This document shows positions 26,754-34,541 of a stretch of 64,000 nt of DNA, one piece after another. This stretch comes from Lacrimispora indolis DSM 755. GTDB lineage: Bacteria; Bacillota; Clostridia; Lachnospirales; Lachnospiraceae. Position 1 is the first letter of the stretch. Each line of letters starts with the position of its first letter. The stretch is taken from assembly GCF_000526995.1 (NCBI RefSeq), contig NZ_AZUI01000001.1:6118001-6182000 (forward strand), in the 5' to 3' direction. A model generated the notes under the pieces. That model ran no database searches. It had not been told where the DNA came from and saw only the letters and a program-made list of their open reading frames with translations. Both the position numbers and the translations under genes were made by a program.

Positions 26754-28004
26754 TCAATCTAATGCAATAAAGCATTCTTGAAATAAAATCAATATAGATT
26801 TATATACCATATCTCTATCTAGATAAGGTATATCATAAGTTTTACTTTTATCCAAAACTACAGCATATGCTTCATCTGTCATTTTATCTAAAAAAGACAA
26901 TATAATGTTTTCAGTCATAATAATATGTTTTTTCTCAATTAGAAATCTTTTTATTTCCCTTTTACATTTACTATATATGCGATAATTATATGCTTTTATT
27001 GCTTTGGGATTATCATATTGATCCTGTTCATATTTACCATCAACAAAATCGTCTTGTATCTCTTCCATGGAAATATCAGCAAAATCAGCACAAACTCCTA
27101 GAATCTTTTCCTGCAAATCTCGTGCATCTAAATTTTCCAATGCATCCCATTTATAATGAAGAGGATCTAATCTTTCATCCATTTTAGCTTCGCGTGCAAA
27201 ATCTTTAAATAAAAGTTCTATCTGAGCAACATGTACCATCCTTTTTAAGAAACTATCCTCCATAGCTTGCGATTCTACCAAATCATAAAGTCGAGCGGTT
27301 ATTGCACTTTGATATTTTGAATCCACATTATATTGAATACATAATTCCCCGACTGTTTTATCAATACATTCTCGAACTTCTCGTTCATTTTTCTCATCAA
27401 ATCTCCATTCAATCAGTTTGAAAAAAGCTTTCCATTGATCAAAGGTCAAACTATCAATATACACTTTATAATAATTACGTTCTGACTCGCTTTCATTGCT
27501 ATTTGAGTTTGACTTATGCTGCTCAACATAATATTCTTTGATGACTGGAATAACATATGACAGAGCTACATCAAATTGTTGTTCTTTCAGCAAATCTAAG
27601 AGCCCCTTTTCTGGTAACTCATCAAACTTAGCAAGTTGCCCCACTTTTCTCTCTTTTTTGGTTCCAGCATTAGAATAAAACACAAATATAATATTTTCAT
27701 CTTCATCAATTCTACGCCATGTATCGATAAATATTCTAATTGAGTTTTTAATTTCTATACTATTAATAGAAAAATCAGATGAGTAATTCTTATTCTGTTC
27801 CGATCTGATTTCATTTGTACCATTACTCATATCATATTCAAAAACATCATCAACATATTCTATTGTACAAAATACGCTACTTCGCTTTTCTTGAAGTGCA
27901 CACAATAATCGTTCAACTGCACGTAGCTTTTGCAACCCAATTCCCTTAAGATTTGAGATAGCTTCGGTATTTATATTATCTTTGATAATTTCAACTTTTT
28001 TCAT
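26754..28004 (-). CDS. lmuA: Cap4/DUF4297-like nuclease effector of a Lamassu-type system
   Basis: About 416 residues. The N-terminal third fits a Cap4/DUF4297 PD-(D/E)XK nuclease: a helix GLQKLRAVERLL, then CTIEYVDDVFEYD with acidic residues, then SEQNK where the family has Q/E-x-K, followed by an amphipathic helix with Trp. The C-terminal two-thirds is helical and without a familiar motif, as expected for the conserved tail that docks effectors to the SMC partner. The ATG at 28004 (GGGTGAT site) is preferred to 28046. It is the first gene of the operon. The expected role is DNA cleavage on activation, leading to plasmid loss or abortive infection. Confidence 0.72.
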   Translation of the reverse strand: MKKVEIIKDNINTEAISNLKGIGLQKLRAVERLLCALQEKRSSVFCTIEYVDDVFEYDMSNGTNEIRSEQNKNYSSDFSINSIEIKNSIRIFIDTWRRIDEDENIIFVFYSNAGTKKERKVGQLAKFDELPEKGLLDLLKEQQFDVALSYVIPVIKEYYVEQHKSNSNSNESESERNYYKVYIDSLTFDQWKAFFKLIEWRFDEKNEREVRECIDKTVGELCIQYNVDSKYQSAITARLYDLVESQAMEDSFLKRMVHVAQIELLFKDFAREAKMDERLDPLHYKWDALENLDARDLQEKILGVCADFADISMEEIQDDFVDGKYEQDQYDNPKAIKAYNYRIYSKCKREIKRFLIEKKHIIMTENIILSFLDKMTDEAYAVVLDKSKTYDIPYLDRDMVYKSILILFQECFIALD

Positions 28005-28295
28005 AGTATCACCCGTTCTGTAAACTGCCACAGTTAATACTACCAATTATATCATAATATATTCAAATTAATAGATAAAATAGTAAAATATTACCATATC
28101 CATCAACTTATTTTATAGTATTATATTAAACCAAGGCACATCCCCTTGCACTAAGGTGAGAATCCAGAACATTTGTTCGTTATCCTTATTATATACTTCC
28201 ATCACATCTTCGTCAACTGGTTTTCATTTAATCGTTATTGAAAATTTTTAAAAGCAAATAAATAGCAGGAGCCACAAAGCCCATACTATTCTGTG
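28005..28295. other. Intergenic region upstream of the defence operon
   Basis: AT-rich DNA that should carry the operon promoter. A weak candidate on the minus strand is TTGAAT, 18 bases, TAGTAT near 28035-28065. No gene or RNA was recognised. Confidence 0.4.
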
Positions 28296-28391
28296 TTATA
28301 TTTCAACTGTAGTTCTGCTCTTGAATTCCACCGTGAAAGTGCTGTTCTCATGTACAATAACTTTTTCAATGAGCCTTCTCATATCATCCAT
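28296..28391 (-). pseudogene. C-terminal remnant of a large serine recombinase
   Basis: A 31-codon frame reads MDDMRRLIEKVIVHE then a short beta segment TFTVEFKSRTTVEI and stop. This is the characteristic end of large serine (resolvase/invertase-type) recombinases, where LIE[KR]I.V[HY] precedes a final V.F..G..[IV] strand. Nothing upstream in frame continues it; a terminator-like hairpin sits there instead. It is best read as the tail of a deleted integrase gene of a mobile element. Confidence 0.7.
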
Positions 28392-28401
28392 AGAAAAAGG
28401 C

Positions 28402-28441
28402 AAAAAAGGCACATTTTCAAAACTGAGAATGTACCTTTTTT
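28402..28441. terminator. Bidirectional terminator-like hairpin
   Basis: AAAAAAGG-c-ACATT-t-TCA pairs with TGA-g-AATGT-a-CCTTTTTT, giving a long stem with three mismatches flanked by A and T runs. It lies between tRNA-Ala and the recombinase remnant. Confidence 0.6.
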
Positions 28442-28479
28442 GCCCTTGATTTATCAAGTGTCCCGTCCCTGTAAGTTAT

Positions 28480-28505
28480 AATTTAAGCCCCAAGCATTCA
28501 TGCCT
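28480..28505 (+). repeat. 26-bp repeat, right copy, part of a hairpin after tRNA-Ala
   Basis: This copy matches 6499-6524 in 25 of 26 positions. Here it forms one arm and the apex of an extended hairpin (TAAGCC ... GGCTTA with inner CAAGCAT/ATGCCTG) lying 18 bases beyond the 3' end of tRNA-Ala. It could be the tRNA terminator, an insertion boundary, or both. Confidence 0.6.
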
Positions 28506-28522
28506 GCGGCTTATTGTTTAAG

Positions 28523-28595
<73 letters not shown>

Positions 28596-28692
28596 ATGTC
28601 CGCTATTATAGCAAAGCATTAAAAAAATTGCAACAACATATTGCATTTATTTTTTAAAATGTTATAATAATTCAAGAACATTTGAATATAGT

Positions 28693-28802
28693 TGTCTTCA
28701 GGGCAGGGTGTAATTCCCGACCGGCGGTAAAGTCCGCGAGCGCAAATTGCGCAGAATTGGTGTGATTCCAATACCGACAGTATAGTCTGGATGAAAGAAG
28801 AT
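28693..28802 (+). promoter_or_regulatory. FMN riboswitch (RFN element)
   Basis: All conserved blocks are present in order: TCTTCAGGGCAGGGTG, AATTCCCGACCGGCGGT, AGTCCGCGAGCG, then GGTGTGATTCCAATACCGACAGTATAGTCTGGATG and the closing GAAAGAAGA that pairs with the first block. It lies in the leader of ribU, so riboflavin uptake should be turned down when FMN is plentiful. Confidence 0.97.
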
Positions 28803-28836
28803 GTGTTAAATAGTGATAATACACCTGTCTATTTTT

Positions 28837-28865
28837 AACACCTGAAAGGCATACTTTCAGGTGTT
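28837..28865 (+). promoter_or_regulatory. Expression-platform hairpin of the FMN riboswitch
   Basis: A perfect 12-bp stem (AACACCTGAAAG / CTTTCAGGTGTT, 5-base loop) ends 10 bases before the AGGAGG of ribU and is followed by ACTTATTTT. It could work as a terminator or by affecting access to the ribosome site. Upstream ACACCTG and GTGTT segments offer alternative pairing. Confidence 0.65.
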
Positions 28866-28889
28866 ACTTATTTTCAGGAGGATTTAACC

Positions 28890-29567
28890 ATGAATATGAC
28901 AAAGAAAACAAGCAAACTCACCCTCATGGCCATGCTTTGTGCGCTGGCCTTTGTAGCAGTTGTGGCAATCCGGATTCCCTTAATTCCAATACTGCCTTTC
29001 CTTGAGTATGAACCCAAGGATATTATCATCCTGACCGGAGGCTTCCTATTCGGCCCAATGTCCGCGGCACTGATCTCTGTCATTGTGTCTTTTGTAGAGA
29101 TGTTCACCATCAGCAGCACCGGTATCATCGGGCTGATCATGAACATTCTATCAACAGTGGCATTTGTTTGTCCGGCAGCTTATCTCTATAAGAAGCGCCA
29201 TTCCATGTGGGGAGCTTTCTTTGGCATGGTGTTAGGCACTCTTCTCATGACCCTGGTCATGGTTTTGTGGAACTACCTCATCACCCCGATTTACATGGGA
29301 TATCCGCGGGAAGCTGTAGTCAAACTCCTTCTCCCGGCATTTATTCCCTTTAACCTGTTAAAGGGAGGAATCAATACAGCCCTGACTCTTCTCATCTATA
29401 AGCCTTTGGTGACCACCCTGAGAAGATCCAATCTTATGATTCCCGATTCAACAGCTTCTGCCGACGCTCCCAAAAAGAGGATTTTCAGTTTTGAAATTAC
29501 CCTTACTGCAGCAGTCATCTTAATAACATGTATTATGGCTGTCCTGGTTATGAAGGGAATTATGTAA
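28890..29567 (+). CDS. ribU: Riboflavin ECF transporter substrate-binding (S) component RibU
   Basis: 225 residues with six TM helices. Near the N-terminus it has the S-component motif of small hydrophobic residues (LMAMLCALAFVAVV), and the RibU-typical segment FLEYEPKDIIILTGGFLFGP, whose acidic and aromatic residues belong to the riboflavin pocket of the family. It binds riboflavin and works with a shared ECF energising module encoded elsewhere. The upstream FMN riboswitch independently confirms the substrate. It is monocistronic and ends in a hairpin terminator. Confidence 0.96.
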   Translation: MNMTKKTSKLTLMAMLCALAFVAVVAIRIPLIPILPFLEYEPKDIIILTGGFLFGPMSAALISVIVSFVEMFTISSTGIIGLIMNILSTVAFVCPAAYLYKKRHSMWGAFFGMVLGTLLMTLVMVLWNYLITPIYMGYPREAVVKLLLPAFIPFNLLKGGINTALTLLIYKPLVTTLRRSNLMIPDSTASADAPKKRIFSFEITLTAAVILITCIMAVLVMKGIM

Positions 29568-29612
29568 GCAAAGACTAATGATTGGACTGCGCATAACTAA
29601 AGCTGCCATATT

Positions 29613-29639
29613 TGCGGATTCTACGGAATCCGCATTTTT
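29613..29639 (+). terminator. ribU terminator
   Basis: A 9-bp perfect stem (TGCGGATTC / GAATCCGCA, 4-base loop) is followed by TTTTT, 45 bases after the ribU stop. Confidence 0.85.
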
Positions 29640-29771
29640 GATTTATAATATTATAATATTTTCCTGACGGTCTGATCCTTTGTCACTTGATGATGATCAA
29701 TCGGATATTTGCAATCCGCTTCGCTGCTTGCTCACAGCGGGCCCCGCTTCACCGAGGTTAAATATCACTTT

Positions 29772-30272
29772 TTATTTGGATACTGCCATAACTTTCTCGC
29801 CAATATTTACAGTATGGGGATCCGCTAACTGAAAGCTGCTGAATTCATCCTGATTAGTTACGATCATTGGAATTACCGTATCAAATCCTGATTCCTGTAT
29901 TTTTTCAATTTCAAAGCGGATCATTAATTCTCCTGCTTTTACTTTCTGCCCCACTTTTACATTTGCAGAAAAGTATTTTCCCTTTAATTCCACTGTATCA
30001 ATACCAATATGAAGCAGAATTTCCTGGCCCATTTCAGTTGTCAGAGCTATGGCATGCAAGGTATCAAACAACATGGCAACAGTACCGTCTACCGGTGCAT
30101 ATAATTCCCCCTTAGAAGGTTTAATTGCAACACCTCTTCCTAATATTTCTTCCGCAAAGGTTGGATCCTTTACATCTTTAATGGATATCAGTTCTCCTTC
30201 CGCATAAGCAGTTATTATTTCCTGTGCCGGAATTTCCCTCGTTTTTTTAATAAGATTATTTAATAGTCCCAT
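29772..30272 (-). CDS. PTS glucose-family EIIA component
   Basis: About 166 residues forming a complete EIIA-Glc domain. The two active-site histidines are seen in TLHAIAL and in ILLHIGIDTVEL (about residue 90, the phosphorylated one). The family landmarks GRGVAIKP, LYAPVDGTV and KVGQKVKAGE are present. The ATG at 30272 follows a GGAG site. It is the last gene of the EIIBC-sulfatase-EIIA operon and supplies the A domain that the EIIBC protein lacks. Confidence 0.94.
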   Translation of the reverse strand: MGLLNNLIKKTREIPAQEIITAYAEGELISIKDVKDPTFAEEILGRGVAIKPSKGELYAPVDGTVAMLFDTLHAIALTTEMGQEILLHIGIDTVELKGKYFSANVKVGQKVKAGELMIRFEIEKIQESGFDTVIPMIVTNQDEFSSFQLADPHTVNIGEKVMAVSK

Positions 30273-30375
30273 CTTTTCTCCAATCCAATAAATTTTCATC
30301 GGCTACAGCATTCTATAGGATGTTATAGCCGATGTACCATGAAATTCTTCTATTGACCGACCAGGGCGTGCCGCA

Positions 30376-31851
30376 CTAGTTATACTCCAGACCAATCCGT
30401 ACAAATTGTTCTTCAGGAGCTTCTACCTGATCCATTGCTTTTTTTAGCTTTCTGCACATTTCCTCCATGATTTTTAAATCTTCCAGCGGATTCTTCTGTT
30501 CAGGATCTGCTTCTAAATCAAATAATAAATCACCAAATTGCATTGGATCAATATAAACCTGTTCCTCGTATTTCATGCAGGGGATTCCGTTTGTAAAACG
30601 TCCTCCGCTTATGAAAGAACCGCCTTCCAGAATCTCTCTTTTATAAAATCCTCTCATATTTGCAGGCATTAAGGTCCAGCTCACCAAAGGTTTATTTTCC
30701 TTTTCCGGCGATTTCATTAACATGTATTTTCCATCGTAAATATTAATATGACCACCGTATATGCCAAAAAGTATGTTTTCATGGATTTTTTTATTACCAT
30801 TTACAATTGGCGTCAGCGGCTTGCCATCCATTTCATAGCCGTTTAAATCTACCTTAAAACATTCCAACAGTGTCGGAGCAATATCAATGGTCTGAGCTAA
30901 TTCACTTCTCCTGCCCTTTTCTTTTTCATACCTGGGATCATGCATATAGAAAGGAATGTGAATAATTTCCTCATACATAGGCATATAATTTTTACCCATG
31001 AAACCTCTTTCCCCCAACAGAAACCCATGATCTGTATTTACAATAAGCATCGTATCCTCCCACATTCTATTTTCATCCATAAAATCCAGGATACGTCCCA
31101 GGTGATGATCACACATGGTAATAAGGGCAGCATATTCTTTTTTCAGATCACCTAATTTATCCTTCGTCTCACTATTACCTGTAAGTTTATAAGGCGGCCA
31201 GTTAAATGCATTTTCCAAGGTTCCGCACTGATACAGGCTGCGATACTTTTCCGGCACATAAAAAGGTTCATGGGGATCAAAACACTCAATCTGCAAAAAC
31301 CAATTTTCTTCTGTTTTATAACGATCAAGAAACTCAAGTCCTGCATTTATGGTCTTTACACTTGGCATCTCTTCTTCACAGGTAATCCTGCTTCGGTTTG
31401 CATAGTGCTGTACAGCCGAAATTCCCTGTTTGTTCAGGGGATTTTTATTGAATTCCGGGTTTGAACAAATCTGCGGCACCCAACGGTCTCCTTCCTGCCC
31501 CCGAAAACCTTCCCACGTATCATACCTGTTGTGATAGGTTGCGCCTCCGTCTTCAAAATAATGGGAATGATCCGTTACCAGATGGGTATAGATTCCTGCA
31601 CGTTTCAATTCTTCCATAATCGAACAGTCAAAAGGTTCTAAAGGTCCCCAGCCCCTGTGCAGAAAATTATACCTTCCTGTATGCAATTCCCTCCTTGCCG
31701 GCATACAGGGCATACTTCCGCCATAGAAATTATCAAATACCACACATTTTTCTTCTAAACGCTTGAAATTAGGTGTGATTGTCCAATCCGATCCATAAGT
31801 GGATAAAAACCTTTTGCTAAGGGTATCAAACATTACCATAATTGCTCTCAT
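30376..31851 (-). CDS. Cytoplasmic sulfatase (Cys-type, alkaline-phosphatase superfamily)
   Basis: 491 residues with no signal peptide. The sulfatase signature is GGSMPCMPARRELHTGR (about residues 41-57): C-x-P-A-R gives the Cys that must be converted to formylglycine, in anaerobes by a radical-SAM maturase encoded elsewhere. Metal ligands are plausible at the N-terminal MFDTLS and the later NTDHGFLLGERG motif. It lies between PTS EIIBC and EIIA genes, suggesting that it removes sulfate from a sugar after phosphorylating import. Exact substrate unknown; a related phosphoester hydrolase activity is a less likely alternative. Confidence 0.9.
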   Translation of the reverse strand: MRAIMVMFDTLSKRFLSTYGSDWTITPNFKRLEEKCVVFDNFYGGSMPCMPARRELHTGRYNFLHRGWGPLEPFDCSIMEELKRAGIYTHLVTDHSHYFEDGGATYHNRYDTWEGFRGQEGDRWVPQICSNPEFNKNPLNKQGISAVQHYANRSRITCEEEMPSVKTINAGLEFLDRYKTEENWFLQIECFDPHEPFYVPEKYRSLYQCGTLENAFNWPPYKLTGNSETKDKLGDLKKEYAALITMCDHHLGRILDFMDENRMWEDTMLIVNTDHGFLLGERGFMGKNYMPMYEEIIHIPFYMHDPRYEKEKGRRSELAQTIDIAPTLLECFKVDLNGYEMDGKPLTPIVNGNKKIHENILFGIYGGHINIYDGKYMLMKSPEKENKPLVSWTLMPANMRGFYKREILEGGSFISGGRFTNGIPCMKYEEQVYIDPMQFGDLLFDLEADPEQKNPLEDLKIMEEMCRKLKKAMDQVEAPEEQFVRIGLEYN

Positions 31852-31907
31852 TTTTTCTGAACCTCTTGCTTTCTGGATAATTCCCCAAAAATAATTGTAT
31901 AAATTTT

Positions 31908-33299
31908 TTATTGGTAATGCCTTGCCTTACCAACAATCAATGTCAATGCAAACGCTGCAGCCGCACCCGCAAAATAACTGATCATGTAATACAGATATTT
32001 ACCATCTGCAACAAGCGGTATTGCAGACATCCCTGCCATGCCCATGGAGTTAAATGCCACATCAAATGTTCTGATAAAAAAGCCTCCGACTCCCGCACCG
32101 ATAGAACCGGTAATAAAGCCAAATCCAGACGGCAGGCACACTCCGTAGATAACCGGTTCTCCAACACAAAGAAAACTGGTTGGAATAGCACCCTTACAGG
32201 CATCTTTTACCGCTTTTTGTTTTGTCATAATAAAGATGGCACATGATGCGCCTACCATTCCTGCATTACTCATAACCTGAACCGCAAGAAGCGGTGCATA
32301 TCCCGTACTGTTAATCATTTCCATGTGTATGGCTGTCAATCCCTGATGAAGCCCGGTTGATATTAACAGAGGAGCTAATGCAGATAATACAAATCCGCCC
32401 ACCGGGCCTGTGGTATTAAGCAGCCACATAAGTCCCTGTACAATAGACGATGATAATACACCGCATACAGGCATAAATATTGTAACCATAAGCGCAGTTG
32501 TTATTAAAACAGTAAGTACCGGTGTGAAGATTACATCCACTGCATTTGGCACTGCTTTTTTAACGGCTCTTTGAATATATGACATTACAAAAACACCAAG
32601 GATTACGCCAATCAATCCGCCTTGTCCAGGCACCGCACCTACACCGGTCAGAGTACTTTGTAACGTAATGCTTCCCAAAACCGCCCCCAATACAGGTTCG
32701 AGCTTAAACTGTTTTGCCGAGGTATACCCTACATAAACTGCAAGGAAACCAAATATGGCTGTATAAATCACTCCAATAATATTACTCAGACCCAGTAAAT
32801 GGTAATTCTGCAGCCATACCTGAGCTGCCGTCAAATCACCCACTGCTTCTATGCCGGCTTCAACAGCTCTCACTACGGCATAATTTTTCAGAACGTTATT
32901 TAATCCTTGTAAAACACCACCGGCAATCATTGCCGGTAATATTGGTACAAAAATATCTGAAAAAACTCTGAAAATATTAATTTTTCTCTTTTTCACACTT
33001 GAAACATTTTTATCGTCAGAACTGTCAGCCATTTCCGGATCTTCAGCTACATTCAGCCTTTTCTGTATCATATCCGCAATTTTATTACAGGCGCCCGGAC
33101 CTACGACGATTTGGACCGCATCATTAACTATAACGGATAAAACCCCTTCGATTTTTTTCATATCCTCAATGTTAACTGCATCCATATTCTTATATGTAAC
33201 TCTTACCCTTGTTGCACAATTTGTTACAGTAAGGAAATTATCCCCTCCCCCAGAGCAGGCAATAATTTGTTCTGACATTTTCTCATAATTTTTGCTCAT
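31908..33299 (-). CDS. PTS transporter EIIBC, glucose/sucrose superfamily
   Basis: 463 residues. The N-terminal EIIB domain has the phosphorylated Cys in VTNCATRVRV (about residue 28), followed by a linker and a ten-helix EIIC domain (about residues 105-455) with the GLHQGLTAIHMEMI segment typical of the sucrose/trehalose/N-acetylmuramate branch. No EIIA domain is fused; it is encoded two genes downstream. It begins with AGAAGGAG and is divergent from an RpiR-type regulator. Confidence 0.94.
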   Translation of the reverse strand: MSKNYEKMSEQIIACSGGGDNFLTVTNCATRVRVTYKNMDAVNIEDMKKIEGVLSVIVNDAVQIVVGPGACNKIADMIQKRLNVAEDPEMADSSDDKNVSSVKKRKINIFRVFSDIFVPILPAMIAGGVLQGLNNVLKNYAVVRAVEAGIEAVGDLTAAQVWLQNYHLLGLSNIIGVIYTAIFGFLAVYVGYTSAKQFKLEPVLGAVLGSITLQSTLTGVGAVPGQGGLIGVILGVFVMSYIQRAVKKAVPNAVDVIFTPVLTVLITTALMVTIFMPVCGVLSSSIVQGLMWLLNTTGPVGGFVLSALAPLLISTGLHQGLTAIHMEMINSTGYAPLLAVQVMSNAGMVGASCAIFIMTKQKAVKDACKGAIPTSFLCVGEPVIYGVCLPSGFGFITGSIGAGVGGFFIRTFDVAFNSMGMAGMSAIPLVADGKYLYYMISYFAGAAAAFALTLIVGKARHYQ

Positions 33300-33375
33300 T
33301 TTTTCTTCTCCTTCTTTTTATCGTATTAATTTCCCGGGAATACAGCTGTTAACTTTATCATACACCTTCCGAACA

Positions 33376-33399
33376 TTTTGGTCAATATATTTTTGGTCA
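33376..33399. promoter_or_regulatory. Direct repeats between the PTS operon and its regulator
   Basis: TTTTGGTCA occurs at 33376-33384 and 33391-33399 (15-base period), within a larger GAACA...TGTTC frame (33371-33406). The location between divergent genes makes it a candidate operator for the RpiR-type protein. Confidence 0.4.
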
Positions 33400-33458
33400 T
33401 TTGTTCAATAGACTTTATACACCTTTTTTGCTATGATATAGATGAAGGAGATATAACC

Positions 33459-34256
33459 ATGAATATATTAGAAAAAATAAAGGATAATATGTCAAACTTT
33501 ACTGTCGGTGAAAGACTTGTTGCTGAATATGCAATCCAATTCCCGGTGGATGTTGTGCGGTATTCAGCCGAAGCACTGGCAGAACATTGCAATACATCCC
33601 GCAGCAATGTTGTAAGGTTATGCAAGAAGCTTGGGTATACTGGCTTTTCAGAATTTAAATACGAAATGAACCGATACATGAATACTCCTCATGCAGTAAC
33701 AAAAAAACACCTTACCCAAGAAGAGGGAGATTCGCTCTCTGCTTTCAGAAAATATCTTAACTGTTTCAGCCAATTAGAGACATTATACAATTCTTCTCAG
33801 TTAAAACTAATTGCAGAAATCATCCTCAGATCAAATAAAATTATAATATTAGGGCATTATCATTCTTTCTTTTCCGCACAACAGCTGGAATTTCGTTTAA
33901 ACAGATGCCGTATTGATGCCCATGCTATTAATGATTTAAGCACTACTGAGGCTTTTGGAGAAATATTGACACAAGAGGATACAGTCATTATTTTTTCCAT
34001 CAGCGGCGGAAAAATATATCATGACAGCGTTTGCACCTTCCGTAAAAGGGGGGTAAATATCATATTAATTACCATGACTGAAAATTCACCTATATCAAGA
34101 TACACGGATATGAAAGTTATTCTTCCCTGTATCACAAGGCTGTATGACGAATCAGTATTGGATGATGCACCTACTTTTTACCTTTTTATTGAATTGCTCA
34201 TAGAAGAAATAAATCATCAGATATTGGCTAAATGTGATGTTTCCGATAATAGTTAA
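33459..34256 (+). CDS. MurR/RpiR-family transcriptional regulator
   Basis: About 265 residues. The N-terminal HTH_6 domain is typical (FTVGERLVAEYAIQF ... SAEALAEHCNTSRSNVVRLCKKLGYTGFSEFK) and a C-terminal SIS sugar-phosphate-binding domain follows (KIIILGHYHSFFSAQQLEFRLN; VIIFSISGGK). The ATG at 33459 has an AAGGAGAT site, so the longer frame from 33378 is rejected. It is divergent from the PTS-sulfatase operon and should respond to the phosphorylated sugar that the PTS delivers. Confidence 0.93.
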   Translation: MNILEKIKDNMSNFTVGERLVAEYAIQFPVDVVRYSAEALAEHCNTSRSNVVRLCKKLGYTGFSEFKYEMNRYMNTPHAVTKKHLTQEEGDSLSAFRKYLNCFSQLETLYNSSQLKLIAEIILRSNKIIILGHYHSFFSAQQLEFRLNRCRIDAHAINDLSTTEAFGEILTQEDTVIIFSISGGKIYHDSVCTFRKRGVNIILITMTENSPISRYTDMKVILPCITRLYDESVLDDAPTFYLFIELLIEEINHQILAKCDVSDNS

Positions 34257-34461
34257 GCTTTAAATGACGTCAGGAATACAGTCTCAGAAAAAGATGTACA
34301 GCCGGGATTACTACAAGATGACTTTTTGTTTTTATTTTCCAGAATATGTCTGAAAACTGCTTGTTCCGGGATGTGCGTTACACTTTGTGAGAAATTTGTT
34401 CCAGATGAAGGCTGCGTAGTGGGCTGCGCCGGCCTTCCGAAACTCCCTTCAATAAATGCAC

Positions 34462-34509
34462 AAAAAAAGAGGAAGGATTCCCCCATGCGGGAGAATCCTT
34501 CCTCTTTTT
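34462..34509. terminator. Bidirectional terminator between rpiR-type gene and isomerase operon
   Basis: A perfect 12-bp stem (GAGGAAGGATTC / GAATCCTTCCTC) with an inner CCC/GGG is flanked by A7 and T5. It serves two convergent genes. The rest of 34257-34541 shows no gene. Confidence 0.88.
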
Positions 34510-34541
34510 ACAGCTATGGCTTTTAAAGAATATAGAGTTTT

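Noticed and set aside
28293..28481. 62-codon plus-strand frame near tRNA-Ala
   Set aside because: No ribosome site, and the opposite strand encodes a recognisable recombinase tail.
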